The notes under the pieces were generated by a model. The model did not search any database, was not told the DNA's origin, and saw only the letters and a list, made by a program, of their open reading frames with translations. Shown one piece after another: positions 22,896 to 31,763 of a stretch of 37,144 bases of DNA; the stretch's first letter is position 1, and every line of letters begins with the position of its first letter. Where the stretch lies: the NCBI GenBank assembly GCA_005787785.1, contig SXZT01000107.1, forward strand, positions 1 through 37,144, in the 5' to 3' direction. This stretch comes from Actinomycetota bacterium (lineage in GTDB: Bacteria > Actinomycetota > Acidimicrobiia > Acidimicrobiales > Ilumatobacteraceae). The translations under genes and the position numbers were made by a program.

Positions 22896-23188
22896 TGACT
22901 TTCGGGAACCCCTCCCCCCCTTCGCCGGTGGACCCGGTCCGCGAGCGCCGCGCGCAGGTCGCCAAGTACACCCTTCTTGCCAACCGTGTCGGATACCTCC
23001 TTTATGCGGCGACGATCGCCTGCTTCGTCTTTGCCTTCGCCCTCGGCTTCAACTCGACGATGGTCGGCATCATGACCTTCGGTCTCGTCGCCGGGTCCAT
23101 TCTCCTCGCACCATCCATCGTGCTCGGCTATGCCGTGAAGGCAGCCGAACGTGAAGACCGTGAACGCGACCAGGCGGCCGGCAAATGA
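22895..23188 (+). CDS. Small membrane protein of unknown function
   Basis: 97 residues. A Pro/Ser-rich N-terminus (NPSPPSPVDPVRERRAQ), two membrane helices (about 36-56, YLLYAATIACFVFAFAL, and 60-84) and a charged tail AAEREDRERDQAAGK. The ORF track merges it with a shadow ORF starting at 21923; ATG 22895 is the sensible start. Its stop overlaps the ATG of the TetR gene (ATGA, 23185-23188), so the two are coupled. The regulator may control both or respond to membrane state, but nothing in the sequence shows which. Confidence 0.78.
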   Translation: MTFGNPSPPSPVDPVRERRAQVAKYTLLANRVGYLLYAATIACFVFAFALGFNSTMVGIMTFGLVAGSILLAPSIVLGYAVKAAEREDRERDQAAGK

Positions 23189-23784
23189 GCATGACCTCCG
23201 CCCGGCTCACCGCAAGCGAGCGGCGCGAGCAGCTCCTCGGTGTAGCGCTGAAGGTGTTCGCGCACAAAGGCTTCCACAACTCCTCGATGAACGACGTCGC
23301 CGATGCGGCCGGTGTCACCAAGCCGGTGCTGTACCAACACTTCGACTCGAAGCGCGCGTTGTTCGCCGCCGCACTCGAGGCAGTCGGCGAAAAGATGATC
23401 GATGCGATCCATGCCGCGACGCAGGGTGCGGCATCCGGCCGCGAGAAGACCACCGCGGGAATGGTGGCCTACTTCCAATGGGTGATGGACGACCCCGATG
23501 CGTTCATGCTGTTGTTCGGCAGTGGCACCCGCCGCGACGAAGAGTTCGCCGCCGTTTCCGCGCGCATCGAGAAAACCACCGCCGAAATGATCGCTCCGCT
23601 CATCGACGCCGACGTCGACGCCGAGCAGCAGCGCATCATTGCCCACGCCCTCATTGGCATGAGCGAAGGCGCGTCGCGTCACCTGATCCAACGCGGCACG
23701 AAGTTCGACCCGCGGGCAATCGGCGAGGAACTCGCGGCGCTCGCCTGGGCCGGCCTGCGATCCATCGGCCGCAAGCCTTCTTGA
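23185..23784 (+). CDS. TetR family transcription regulator
   Basis: 199 residues. The N-terminal helix-turn-helix is well conserved: RREQLLGVALKVFAHKGF, then MNDVADAAGVTKPVLYQHF (about 35-53) and DSKRALFAAAL. The C-terminal ligand domain is all-helical with no recognisable ligand signature. It is translationally coupled to the upstream membrane protein. Its stop is one base away from the tandem repeat that fills the space to the convergent lhr gene. Confidence 0.93.
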   Translation: MSMTSARLTASERREQLLGVALKVFAHKGFHNSSMNDVADAAGVTKPVLYQHFDSKRALFAAALEAVGEKMIDAIHAATQGAASGREKTTAGMVAYFQWVMDDPDAFMLLFGSGTRRDEEFAAVSARIEKTTAEMIAPLIDADVDAEQQRIIAHALIGMSEGASRHLIQRGTKFDPRAIGEELAALAWAGLRSIGRKPS

Positions 23785-23785
23785 T

Positions 23786-23846
23786 TCACCGTTGCACGTA
23801 GCCGGCTCACCGTTGCACGTAGCCGGCTCACCGTTGCACGTAGCCG
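23786..23846. repeat. 21-bp tandem repeat duplicating the end of lhr with its stop codon
   Basis: Nearly three copies (21, 21 and 19 bp) of a unit containing TCACCGTTGCACGTAGCC. On the minus strand each copy reads as codons for GYVQR followed by TGA. Copy three is the real end of lhr; the other two lie beyond the stop, in the same frame, and fill the whole gap to the TetR stop. Likely replication slippage. Confidence 0.95.
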
Positions 23847-26800
23847 CGATACCCCTCAACGAAGCCGGCAGCACGTAGTTCTTCTGCCAGTTCGTTGCGC
23901 AACGCATACTCAGCTGGAGCTTGGCCGTTCACCTTGCGCACCTCGACCGACCGCACACGGCCGTCCTTGCCGAGCGCGGCGAGAGCAACGACGATGTTGC
24001 GCAACGTGAGTTGCGTCATTTGACCCAGGGGGACGAGATTGCCCGAACGTGTGTCGTACCACGCAAGTGCAACGCCCGCGTCGAGCACCACGACAGATGC
24101 GGCACTGCGGGCCGGACGCCCCGCGTTGTCGGGCCACGGGAGAACCGCACCGAAAGGCTGGGCCGGATCGGTGGATGCAAGAACGATCGGCGGCAAGGCT
24201 TCGTCGGGGTGCAATTCGACATCCACCGTGTCGCGGAAACCCCGCAGTCGGTCGACAGCACCGGGCAACGCGAACTGCGCGGCACCAAGACCATCGATGA
24301 AGTAGCCACGGCGCACATGGCCACGTTCCTCGAGCACCTTCAACACCCCGTACACACCCGCAAAACCACCCGTCACCGATTCGGCGAGCACCGCCTCGCG
24401 TGTCAAGACGCCGTGACGCTGCAGTAACTGCTGGGCGATGGCGTGCAGCTCGGCGGTTCCGACACGTTGGTCGGTGACGACGGGCGCTTCGAGAGCGCTC
24501 CAGCGTCCCGATCCGGCAGGTGGGCCAACCCTGGTCAAGCGCATCGAACGCGGTCGACTGGTGGGGCGCTGACTGCGACGGCCGGCGCCACTGCGCGCTC
24601 CACCGAGCAACGCGCGCAACGGTGCGAACGTGTCGTTCGTGATCTCGCCCGCCCACACCAGATCCCACAATGCACCGAGTCGTTCCGTGTCGGTTGCTCC
24701 GGGTGTCGCGGCGACGATGCCGTTCCAGAAACTCGCACCGCGCTGTTCGAGCACCGCGCGAATTGCATCGTGCAACGCGCCGGCGGGCGGTTCGGGCCGC
24801 TCGAGGGCCGGCAGCAGGTCGTCGACCTGGTCGGCGAAGAAAAGTCGCACGCGGCCGTCGTTCGAGCCGATCGCTCCGGCACCCAGCCAGACGACCTCGC
24901 CGCTGGCGAAGAGAGCGTCGAGGTCGGCCGCGCGGTAGCCGCGCACACGTTGGGGCAACACGTCGGATTCGAGTGTCGATGCCACGATCGCCGCGCCTTG
25001 CAGCATCTGAATGACGTCGACGAGCGCATCGGGCCCGCTGCGTTGGCCCGACAACCGACCCGACGACGCGGGATCCGAACCCGCAACGCCGTGCCATGCC
25101 GGCAAGAAGCGCGCGAACACCTCTTGCTCGACCGGCTCGACCTCGCGCCGCAGCGCGGCGAGCGAGCGTCGTCGGATCTGTCGCAACACCTCGACGTCGC
25201 ACCATTCGCGTTCGATTCCGTCGGGCCGGAACGCGCCGAGAACCACACGGCCTTCGGCGTCGAGTGCCCGCAGCACCCCGGTGATGCGGTCGGGGGCAAC
25301 ACCCAGCCGGCTCGCGACTGCGGCCACGAGGAATGGCGCGTGCGTACGCGCGAACCGCGCAACGATCGCCTCGAGTGGACGCACGACGGGCTCGGTGAAG
25401 TCGCGCGGCAGGCCCATCGGCAGGGCACATCCGAGTGCGTCGCGATAGAGAGCCGCGTCCTGGGCCGCAATGAATCGCTCTTCGCCGGCGATCGACACCG
25501 CGATGATGCGCCGCTCGCCGACGAGGCGTTCGATGGCTCCGTCGAGACCCGGCTCGCAACGCATCGACACTTCGAGACGCGACAGATCACCGACGCGCCG
25601 GAAGACGTCGTGCAACTCGTCGTCGTTGCGTGCACGGCGACCGTCAGCCAGGCACTGGGCCGACAATTCGACGTCGGCGATCGCACCGGCGTCGAGGAGT
25701 TCACGCAGTTCCTCGGTGCCGAGTAGTTCGTTCAGCAGGTCGCGGTCGAGTGACAATGCCGCCGCACGACGTTCGGCAAGCGGCGCATCACCCTCGTACA
25801 TGTACGACGCGATCCAGTTGAATAGGAGGCTCTGCGCGAACGGCGAGGCCTTCGGTGTGTCAACCACAACGACCTTGATGCGCCGCGAGCGAACCTGGGT
25901 GAGGATGTCACGCAGCCCTGGAACGTCGAAGACATCCTGGAGACATTCGCGGCTCGCCTCGAGCAGCATCGGGAACGAGGGGTACTTGCTGGCGACGGCC
26001 AACAGGTCGGCCGCACGTTGGCGCTGTTGCCACAACGGCGTGCGCTGGTCGGGGCGTCGGCGCGGCAACAACAGTGCACGACCGGCGCATTCGCGGAACC
26101 TGGCGGCGAACAGGGCCGTTTCGGGGAGCGCCGCAACGATCGCCTCTTCTATTCCTTCGGGGTCGAGCATCAAGTCGTCGAGCGGAATCGATTCGAGTGC
26201 CTCGGGAAGACGCAGCACGATGCCGTCGTCGGCGTACATCGTCTCGACGGGCATGTCGAGACGCTCGCGGAGATGCCGCTGAATCGCCATCGACCACGGC
26301 GCATGAACCGGCACGCCGAACGGTGAATGAATGCAGACGCGCCAGTCCCCGAGTTCGTCACGGAAGCGTTCGACAACGATGGTTGTGTCATCGGGCAGCG
26401 CACCGGTTGCCTCGGCCTGCTCACTGAAGTAGTTGACGATGTTTGCGGCGGCAAACGGGTCGAGGAAGTATTCGGTGGCAAGCACCCCGAGTGCACCGTC
26501 GACGGGCATCGCACGCACGCGGCGCTGGAACTCACCGACCGCCCGACCAAGCTCGACCGGGCGGCCGAGAAGGTCCCCGTGCCAGAAGGGCATCTTTGCC
26601 GGCTCGCCGGGTGCCGGGCTCACGATCACTTTCTGGAATGTGATGTCCTCGATGCGCCATGTCGAAGCGCCGAGCAGGAACGTCTCACCGGGCCGCGATT
26701 CGTAGACCATCTCCTCGTCGAGTTCGCCGACGCGGGTCCCGTCGGGAAGAAAGACACCGTAGAGACCGCGGTCGGGAATGGTGCCACCGTTCGTGACGGC

Positions 26801-28339
26801 GAGACGCTGCGCACCGTCACGCGCACGCAGGCCGTTGGTGACGCGGTCCCACACGATGCGCGGCCGCAGTTCGTTGAACTCGTTGCTCGGGTAACGACCG
26901 GCGAGCAGGTCGAGCACGTTGTGGAGGATCTCGTCGGACACCTCGGCAAAGTTCGCGCACCGTCGCACGACGACCGCCAGTTCGTCGACCGATGTCTCGC
27001 CGGAAATCGCGACGTGGGCAACGATCTGCTGGGCGAGCACATCGAGGGGATTGCGCAGGTAGCGCGTCGACTCGATGTCACCGTCGACCATGCGACGGGC
27101 GACCACCGCAGACTCGACGAGGTCGCCACGGTGTTTAGGAAACAACCGCCCCCGACTGGGCTCGCCCACGCTGTGGCCCGCGCGGCCGACGCGTTGCAGG
27201 CCCCGGCTGACCGCACCAGGAGACTCGACCTGAATGACGAGGTCGACGGCACCCATGTCGATACCCAACTCGAGACTCGATGTCGCGACGAGGCCACGCA
27301 GTTTCCCCCTCTTCAACTGGTCCTCGATGATGACGCGTTGTTCACGCGCGAGCGATCCGTGGTGTGCACGCACGAGATCATCGGCCAGTCCCTCGTTCGT
27401 GGCGAGTTCGTTCAAACTGGTGGCGAGACGCTCGGCCTGGCGGCGCGAATTGCAGAAGACGATCGTGCTGCGGTGGGCGAGGATCTGCCGGAGGATCTGC
27501 GGATAAAGACTGGGCCAGATGCTGGCGCGGCGCGGCGTCAAAGCAGCCGTCGCCGGACCACTGACCAGTTCGGGTTCGGTGTTGCGACGGCCGAGGTCAC
27601 CCATGTCCTCGACCGGCACGCACACCTCGAGCTCGAGCTCTTTGCGCACACCTGCATCGACGATCGCGACGGGGCGTGGCCGGCCGGCAGTGAATCCTCC
27701 GAGAAAGCGGGCAGTCTCTTCGAGCGGTCGCTGCGTCGCCGACAATCCGATGCGCTGCGGTTCACCGCGGGTGATCTCGCACAGTCGTTCGATGCTGAGC
27801 ATGAGATGCGCGCCGCGCTTCGTGCCCGCCAGCGCGTGGATTTCGTCGATGATGATGGTGTCGACATTGACGAGCGTCTTGCGCGCCTGCGACGTGAGCA
27901 TGAGATAGAGGCTCTCGGGCGTGGTGATGAGCAAATCGGGCGGCCGACGCAACATCGCCTGACGCTCGCGCGTGGGCGTGTCGCCCGTGCGCAAACCGAC
28001 CGCGATGTCGTTCAGTGTTTCCCCCCTGCGCTCGGCGGCAAGCGCGATACCGGCGAGAGGGGCGCGGAGGTTCTTTTCGACGTCGAATGCGAGCGCCCGC
28101 AACGGTGAGACATACAGCACACGCGTGCGCTCGCCGGGCGTCGGCGGAGATGATGAGACGAGTTCGTTGATTGACCACAGGAATGCGGCGAGCGTCTTGC
28201 CACTGCCGGTTGGTGCGCAGATCAAGGTGTGTTCACGCGCAGCGATGCGCGGCCAACCTGCCGCCTGGGGCGCCGTCGGTTGTGGAAACGACGATGCAAA
28301 CCACTCAGCGACTGCGGGACGAAAAGAGTCGAGCACCAT
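23828..28339 (-). CDS. lhr: Lhr-type ATP-dependent superfamily 2 helicase
   Basis: 1503 residues, the length of the long Lhr of Mycobacterium. ATP-dependent 3'-5' translocase and helicase active on DNA or RNA:DNA hybrids and induced by DNA damage in Mycobacterium. Motif I CAPTGSGKT (about 41-49), motif II IIIDEIHAL, motif III SATQRP and motif VI in the region of LQRVGRAGHS. Winged-helix and barrel parts follow, then the long Lhr C-terminal domain. The ORF track begins at 28405; ATG 28339 gives the family start MVLDSFRPAVAEWF and has TAGCGT 5 nt upstream. The end is duplicated in a 21-bp repeat. Confidence 0.95.
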   Translation of the reverse strand: MVLDSFRPAVAEWFASSFPQPTAPQAAGWPRIAAREHTLICAPTGSGKTLAAFLWSINELVSSSPPTPGERTRVLYVSPLRALAFDVEKNLRAPLAGIALAAERRGETLNDIAVGLRTGDTPTRERQAMLRRPPDLLITTPESLYLMLTSQARKTLVNVDTIIIDEIHALAGTKRGAHLMLSIERLCEITRGEPQRIGLSATQRPLEETARFLGGFTAGRPRPVAIVDAGVRKELELEVCVPVEDMGDLGRRNTEPELVSGPATAALTPRRASIWPSLYPQILRQILAHRSTIVFCNSRRQAERLATSLNELATNEGLADDLVRAHHGSLAREQRVIIEDQLKRGKLRGLVATSSLELGIDMGAVDLVIQVESPGAVSRGLQRVGRAGHSVGEPSRGRLFPKHRGDLVESAVVARRMVDGDIESTRYLRNPLDVLAQQIVAHVAISGETSVDELAVVVRRCANFAEVSDEILHNVLDLLAGRYPSNEFNELRPRIVWDRVTNGLRARDGAQRLAVTNGGTIPDRGLYGVFLPDGTRVGELDEEMVYESRPGETFLLGASTWRIEDITFQKVIVSPAPGEPAKMPFWHGDLLGRPVELGRAVGEFQRRVRAMPVDGALGVLATEYFLDPFAAANIVNYFSEQAEATGALPDDTTIVVERFRDELGDWRVCIHSPFGVPVHAPWSMAIQRHLRERLDMPVETMYADDGIVLRLPEALESIPLDDLMLDPEGIEEAIVAALPETALFAARFRECAGRALLLPRRRPDQRTPLWQQRQRAADLLAVASKYPSFPMLLEASRECLQDVFDVPGLRDILTQVRSRRIKVVVVDTPKASPFAQSLLFNWIASYMYEGDAPLAERRAAALSLDRDLLNELLGTEELRELLDAGAIADVELSAQCLADGRRARNDDELHDVFRRVGDLSRLEVSMRCEPGLDGAIERLVGERRIIAVSIAGEERFIAAQDAALYRDALGCALPMGLPRDFTEPVVRPLEAIVARFARTHAPFLVAAVASRLGVAPDRITGVLRALDAEGRVVLGAFRPDGIEREWCDVEVLRQIRRRSLAALRREVEPVEQEVFARFLPAWHGVAGSDPASSGRLSGQRSGPDALVDVIQMLQGAAIVASTLESDVLPQRVRGYRAADLDALFASGEVVWLGAGAIGSNDGRVRLFFADQVDDLLPALERPEPPAGALHDAIRAVLEQRGASFWNGIVAATPGATDTERLGALWDLVWAGEITNDTFAPLRALLGGARSGAGRRSQRPTSRPRSMRLTRVGPPAGSGRWSALEAPVVTDQRVGTAELHAIAQQLLQRHGVLTREAVLAESVTGGFAGVYGVLKVLEERGHVRRGYFIDGLGAAQFALPGAVDRLRGFRDTVDVELHPDEALPPIVLASTDPAQPFGAVLPWPDNAGRPARSAASVVVLDAGVALAWYDTRSGNLVPLGQMTQLTLRNIVVALAALGKDGRVRSVEVRKVNGQAPAEYALRNELAEELRAAGFVEGYRGYVQR

Positions 28340-28344
28340 CCACG

Positions 28345-28350
28345 ACGCTA
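28345..28350 (-). promoter_or_regulatory. Putative leaderless -10 element of lhr
   Basis: Minus-strand TAGCGT, 5 nt, ATG 28339. Confidence 0.45.
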
Positions 28351-28390
28351 ATTGAGCGGTGCAACAAGACATCCACCGGGACCGGGACAT

Positions 28391-28396
28391 TAGGCT
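28391..28396 (+). promoter_or_regulatory. Putative leaderless -10 element of the DtxR-family gene
   Basis: TAGGCT, 7 nt, ATG 28404. Confidence 0.45.
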
Positions 28397-28403
28397 CCCT
28401 TGC

Positions 28404-29072
28404 ATGCCGAACCCCGGAGAGCATCACCCCGCCTTCGAGGAATACTGCGAGTGCATCTACGAATTGCACGAGGACAACGTTCCGGTCATCCAGGCCCGCA
28501 TCGCCGAACGGCTGTCGGTCTCGCGGCCCTCGGTTTCGGAGATGGTGAAGCGCATGGAGGCCGAAGGCCTGTTGCGCACCGACGGTACGGCCATCAGCCT
28601 CACCGACGCGGGTCTCGAGCTTGCGGTCAGTGTCGTGCGCAAGCACCGCCTCGCCGAACGGTTCCTCACCGACATCCTCGGCCTGTCATGGGCGACTGCC
28701 CACCGCGAGGCGGGCAAGTGGGAACACGTCATGTCCGACGAGGTCGAAAACGCGATGGTGTCGGTGCTCGGCAACCCCACCACGTGCCCGCACGGCAATC
28801 CGATTCCCGGGTCCGGCTTCATCGCTGACGCCGCCTTTCCGCTCGCCGACGTGTCGACGGGCAGCAACTTCACCGTCGCACGTGTTCCCGAAACGCTCGA
28901 GTTCACCCCGGGGCTGCTCGACTTCCTCGAAACGTCGGCTCTTCTGCCCGGCAGCACGGGTACTGTCGATTCGACGAACAGTGACGGCAGTGTCGTGGTC
29001 CGCGTCGACGGCCGCAGCGTCACCATCGATTCGCACGCTTCCGCCCGTCTGCTCGTCGTCGCGGTGCGTTGA
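28404..29072 (+). CDS. DtxR/MntR family metal-dependent regulator with unusual metal site
   Basis: 222 residues: winged helix (about 10-70, RIAERLSVSRPSVSEMVKRME), dimerisation and metal domain with KHRLAERFL and HREAGKWEHVMSDEVE, and an SH3-like C-terminal domain. Compared from memory with DtxR/IdeR, H81, E85, H100, E107 and H108 are kept, but the primary-site cysteine (C102 of DtxR) is G104 and the methionine (M10) is E13. E13 and E16 coincide with the D8/E11 pair of MntR. Metal preference, iron or manganese, therefore cannot be assumed. ATG 28404 was chosen over 28359 because of family N-terminus and the TAGGCT box. The stop overlaps the lipoprotein ATG by one base. Confidence 0.9.
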   Translation: MPNPGEHHPAFEEYCECIYELHEDNVPVIQARIAERLSVSRPSVSEMVKRMEAEGLLRTDGTAISLTDAGLELAVSVVRKHRLAERFLTDILGLSWATAHREAGKWEHVMSDEVENAMVSVLGNPTTCPHGNPIPGSGFIADAAFPLADVSTGSNFTVARVPETLEFTPGLLDFLETSALLPGSTGTVDSTNSDGSVVVRVDGRSVTIDSHASARLLVVAVR

Positions 29073-29494
29073 TGCGCCGCCCCATCGTTGTCTGCGTCCT
29101 CACCACAGCGAGTGTGTCGCTGCTCGCAGGTTGCGCAACGACGATCGAAAGTGACTCCGCGACGGCCAGCACCACGCCAGCATCGACAACAACGACGATC
29201 CCCCGTGGAACCGTTGCGGAACTCTTCGGTGCAATTCTCGCTCTCGGTGGCGGTCTCGGCAATGACATCGCATCGGGCGAAATGCAGACTGCGCGCGCGA
29301 AGCTCGCCGACATCCGTGCGACATGGCAGGCGATCACTCCGCAGATTACCGACCTCGGCGAGGAAGTGAACGACGACCTGCAGCGGCTGGTGACGCTCTA
29401 CTCGACCGCCGTCGAACGAAAGCGGCCCGCCGATGCCGACAAGGCGACCAGGTTCCTCGATCTCGCGATCGAGCCGATCATCGCCGGCGGCTGA
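29072..29494 (+). CDS. Small lipoprotein of unknown function
   Basis: 140 residues. Type II signal peptide with lipobox LLAGC (acylated cysteine C21), then a Ser/Thr-rich linker (SATASTTPASTTTTIP) and a helical domain (about 45-140) that may form a small bundle (DIASGEMQTARAKLADIRATW). It starts at ATG 29072, sharing the A of the regulator stop (TGATG), so it is co-translated with the DtxR-like gene. That makes a metal-related envelope role conceivable, but no metal-binding motif is visible. The stop is 7 bp from the end of the convergent helD gene. Confidence 0.82.
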   Translation: MRRPIVVCVLTTASVSLLAGCATTIESDSATASTTPASTTTTIPRGTVAELFGAILALGGGLGNDIASGEMQTARAKLADIRATWQAITPQITDLGEEVNDDLQRLVTLYSTAVERKRPADADKATRFLDLAIEPIIAGG

Positions 29495-29501
29495 CGACGT
29501 A

Positions 29502-31607
29502 TCAGCGCATGCAGGCCGGAAGTTCGCGGCCGTGCACGACAGTCAGGCGTTGCGTGGCGCGGGTGAGCGCGACATAGAGAGCGCGCAGTCCCATTGATTC
29601 GTCGTCGACGATGTCGGAGGGTTCGACGACGATGACACCGTCGAGTTCGAGTCCCTTCACGAGACTGACGGGCACGACGGTGACACCCGAATCAAGCGCG
29701 GTTGCGGCCGCGCGTCCGTGGTCGATTCCGGCATTCGACAAGCGCGCGGAGATCGCTCCCACCATTGCATCAGGGCACACAACGGCGACGTTGCCCCCGG
29801 GAAGACCCGCAACGAGATGCAAGGTCGCGTCGACGACCGCAGTTGCGACGTCGTCGGTGCGCACGAACACGGGTGACTCGCCACTCCCGCGTATCGAGCG
29901 CGGCGCGCGCAGACCGGGCGCAGCGGCCTCCATCACGCGATCGGCGAGTTGCATGATCAAACCCGGTATGCGGTAGCCGACCGACAGCCCGATGACGCGG
30001 GGCTCCTTGCGATCGGGCAGATGTGCGAGCACGTCCTCCCATGACTCGGGGGCCAACGCCCCGGTGGCCTGTGCAATGTCACCGACCACCGTCATCGAAC
30101 CGTTCAGCGACCGACGGGCAACCATCCGCAACTGCATCGGTGTGAAATCCTGCACCTCGTCGACGACGATGTGGCCGTACGTGCGGATTTCGTCGCTCTC
30201 GTCGGCCTTGCCCGCCTTCTTCGGCGGCGGCCCCAGCATTTCGAAGGCATCGTCGAGCACCGCCACGTCATGTTCACTGAACAGCGCCTCGCCGATGTCG
30301 CTGACGCGCGGACGGTACAGCGAGAGGTACTCGGCTTCGCTCAACCACCGCTCACCGGCAAGTCGCAACAACGCCTTCGACCCGTAGAGATCGTTCAGCA
30401 ATTGTGCGGGGCTGAGAACCGGCCACATCCGTTCGAGCGCGACCCGGTAGTCGGGATGCGAGCGCACGGCATCGCGCACTTCATTGATCGAAACGCCGGG
30501 CTCCCGCCACGAGGTTGCGAGCATGGAGAGCACTTCGTTCTCGACCCACTTTTGGGCGGGGTTGTGACGGCGGAATCTGCGTCGGGCACCCCGCACGATG
30601 TCGGCCGACATCTCTGCACTCATGCGTACGTAACCCGAACGGAAGGGCAGTCGCAGCTCTTCCTTCAGCGGCCGCTCGCGGTCGCTGATCGCCTTGGCCA
30701 CGACCTTGGCCACGCGGATGTCACCCTTCACCTGCGCAGCGGCCCACGAGTCGCGCACGCCGTAGGTGACGTCGGGAACCAGGTCGGCGAGCACGACCTG
30801 CACGACCCCCGCCTCACCGAGGCTGGGAAGAACACGCTCGATGTAACGCAGGAAAACGCGGTTGGGACCGATGACGAGAACGCCCTGATCCTCCAGCGGA
30901 AAACGGTACGTATAGAGAAGGTACGCGGCACGATGCAGGGCAACGACGGTCTTGCCCGTGCCGGGGCCGCCCTGGACGACCAACACACCGGGCTGGGGCG
31001 AACGAATGATCTCGTCCTGTTCGGACTGGATGGTCGCCACAATGTCGCCCAATTGGCCGGTTCGACCGCGCTCGAGCGCGGCAAGCAGCGTGCTGTAACC
31101 GCGCAGACCCGACGACGACTCGGCAAGACCTTCGTCATGACCGAGGCCGGTGTGACCCTCGCCGAAAAGTTCGTCTTCGATCCCGAGCAGTTGACGACCC
31201 TGCACCGCGAAATGGCGCCGACGCGCGAGCCCCATCGCTTCGCGGCCCGTCGCTCTGTAGAACGGCTCGGCGACCGGCGCACGCCAGTCGATGACGACAG
31301 GTTCACGCGCTTGGTCCGCGACCGCAAGTCGGCCGATGTGAAAACTCTCGACTTGCTCGGGGCTCTCTGAGTATCGATCGATCCGGCCGAAGACCAATGC
31401 GGCATCACCGAGGTCGAGCTGCGTCAGGCGGTTGACGAGCGCTTCATCGAACACATCGCGTTCGTAGCGCGCCTGGAATGTGCCGCCCAGACCGGGCTCC
31501 GACAAGTCGCGCAGTTTCCATGCATCGGCTCGGCTCTGCTCGAGGCACGCGTAGGCGTGGTCGATGAAGGCCTGCTCTTCAGGGATGTCAGGGTGCGTCG
31601 CGGTCAT
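29502..31607 (-). CDS. HelD/HelR-like RNA polymerase-recycling ATPase (UvrD-type helicase fold)
   Basis: 701 residues with ATG 31607. Superfamily 1 ATPase with an N-terminal helical arm (EEQAFIDHAYACLEQSRADAW), Walker A VQGGPGTGKTVVALHRAA (about 211-228), Walker B VVDEVQDFTPMQLRM and motif VI YVALTRATQRLTVVHG. HelD proteins pull stalled RNA polymerase off DNA, and the actinobacterial HelR subset can displace rifamycin. The ORF track starts at 31832; the preceding 75 residues are basic and low in family likeness. A GGGGCTTACGG element 27 bp upstream of the start recalls the rifamycin-associated element. DNA helicase is an older default annotation for this family. Confidence 0.88.
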   Translation of the reverse strand: MTATHPDIPEEQAFIDHAYACLEQSRADAWKLRDLSEPGLGGTFQARYERDVFDEALVNRLTQLDLGDAALVFGRIDRYSESPEQVESFHIGRLAVADQAREPVVIDWRAPVAEPFYRATGREAMGLARRRHFAVQGRQLLGIEDELFGEGHTGLGHDEGLAESSSGLRGYSTLLAALERGRTGQLGDIVATIQSEQDEIIRSPQPGVLVVQGGPGTGKTVVALHRAAYLLYTYRFPLEDQGVLVIGPNRVFLRYIERVLPSLGEAGVVQVVLADLVPDVTYGVRDSWAAAQVKGDIRVAKVVAKAISDRERPLKEELRLPFRSGYVRMSAEMSADIVRGARRRFRRHNPAQKWVENEVLSMLATSWREPGVSINEVRDAVRSHPDYRVALERMWPVLSPAQLLNDLYGSKALLRLAGERWLSEAEYLSLYRPRVSDIGEALFSEHDVAVLDDAFEMLGPPPKKAGKADESDEIRTYGHIVVDEVQDFTPMQLRMVARRSLNGSMTVVGDIAQATGALAPESWEDVLAHLPDRKEPRVIGLSVGYRIPGLIMQLADRVMEAAAPGLRAPRSIRGSGESPVFVRTDDVATAVVDATLHLVAGLPGGNVAVVCPDAMVGAISARLSNAGIDHGRAAATALDSGVTVVPVSLVKGLELDGVIVVEPSDIVDDESMGLRALYVALTRATQRLTVVHGRELPACMR

Positions 31608-31633
31608 GTCGTGAGCTGCATACGTCCGTTTTT

Positions 31634-31652
31634 GGGGCTTACGGAGCCTACC
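31634..31652. promoter_or_regulatory. RAE-like element upstream of the helD/helR-like gene
   Basis: GGGGCTTACGGAGCCTACC. As I recall it, the rifamycin-associated element is GGGGCTTGCGGCAAGGCCC; ten of the first eleven bases agree, the second half does not. The segment also holds GGCT-N5-AGCC. The minus strand contains TAGGCT here, a possible -10 box for helD. Confidence 0.3.
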
Positions 31653-31763
31653 TACGCCGCGCGGGATTTGGGCCGTGCTGCGCACACATTCAGTTGTGAT
31701 CGTGTCATGCTCTCTCCGACGCGGTCCCAATAGGGGTGGGGCACGTACCGAAAGGACCGCATC

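Noticed and set aside
26327-28108. 593-residue plus-strand ORF opposite lhr
   Set aside because: Antisense shadow within the Lhr helicase domain; no recognisable features and normal for high-GC codon bias.
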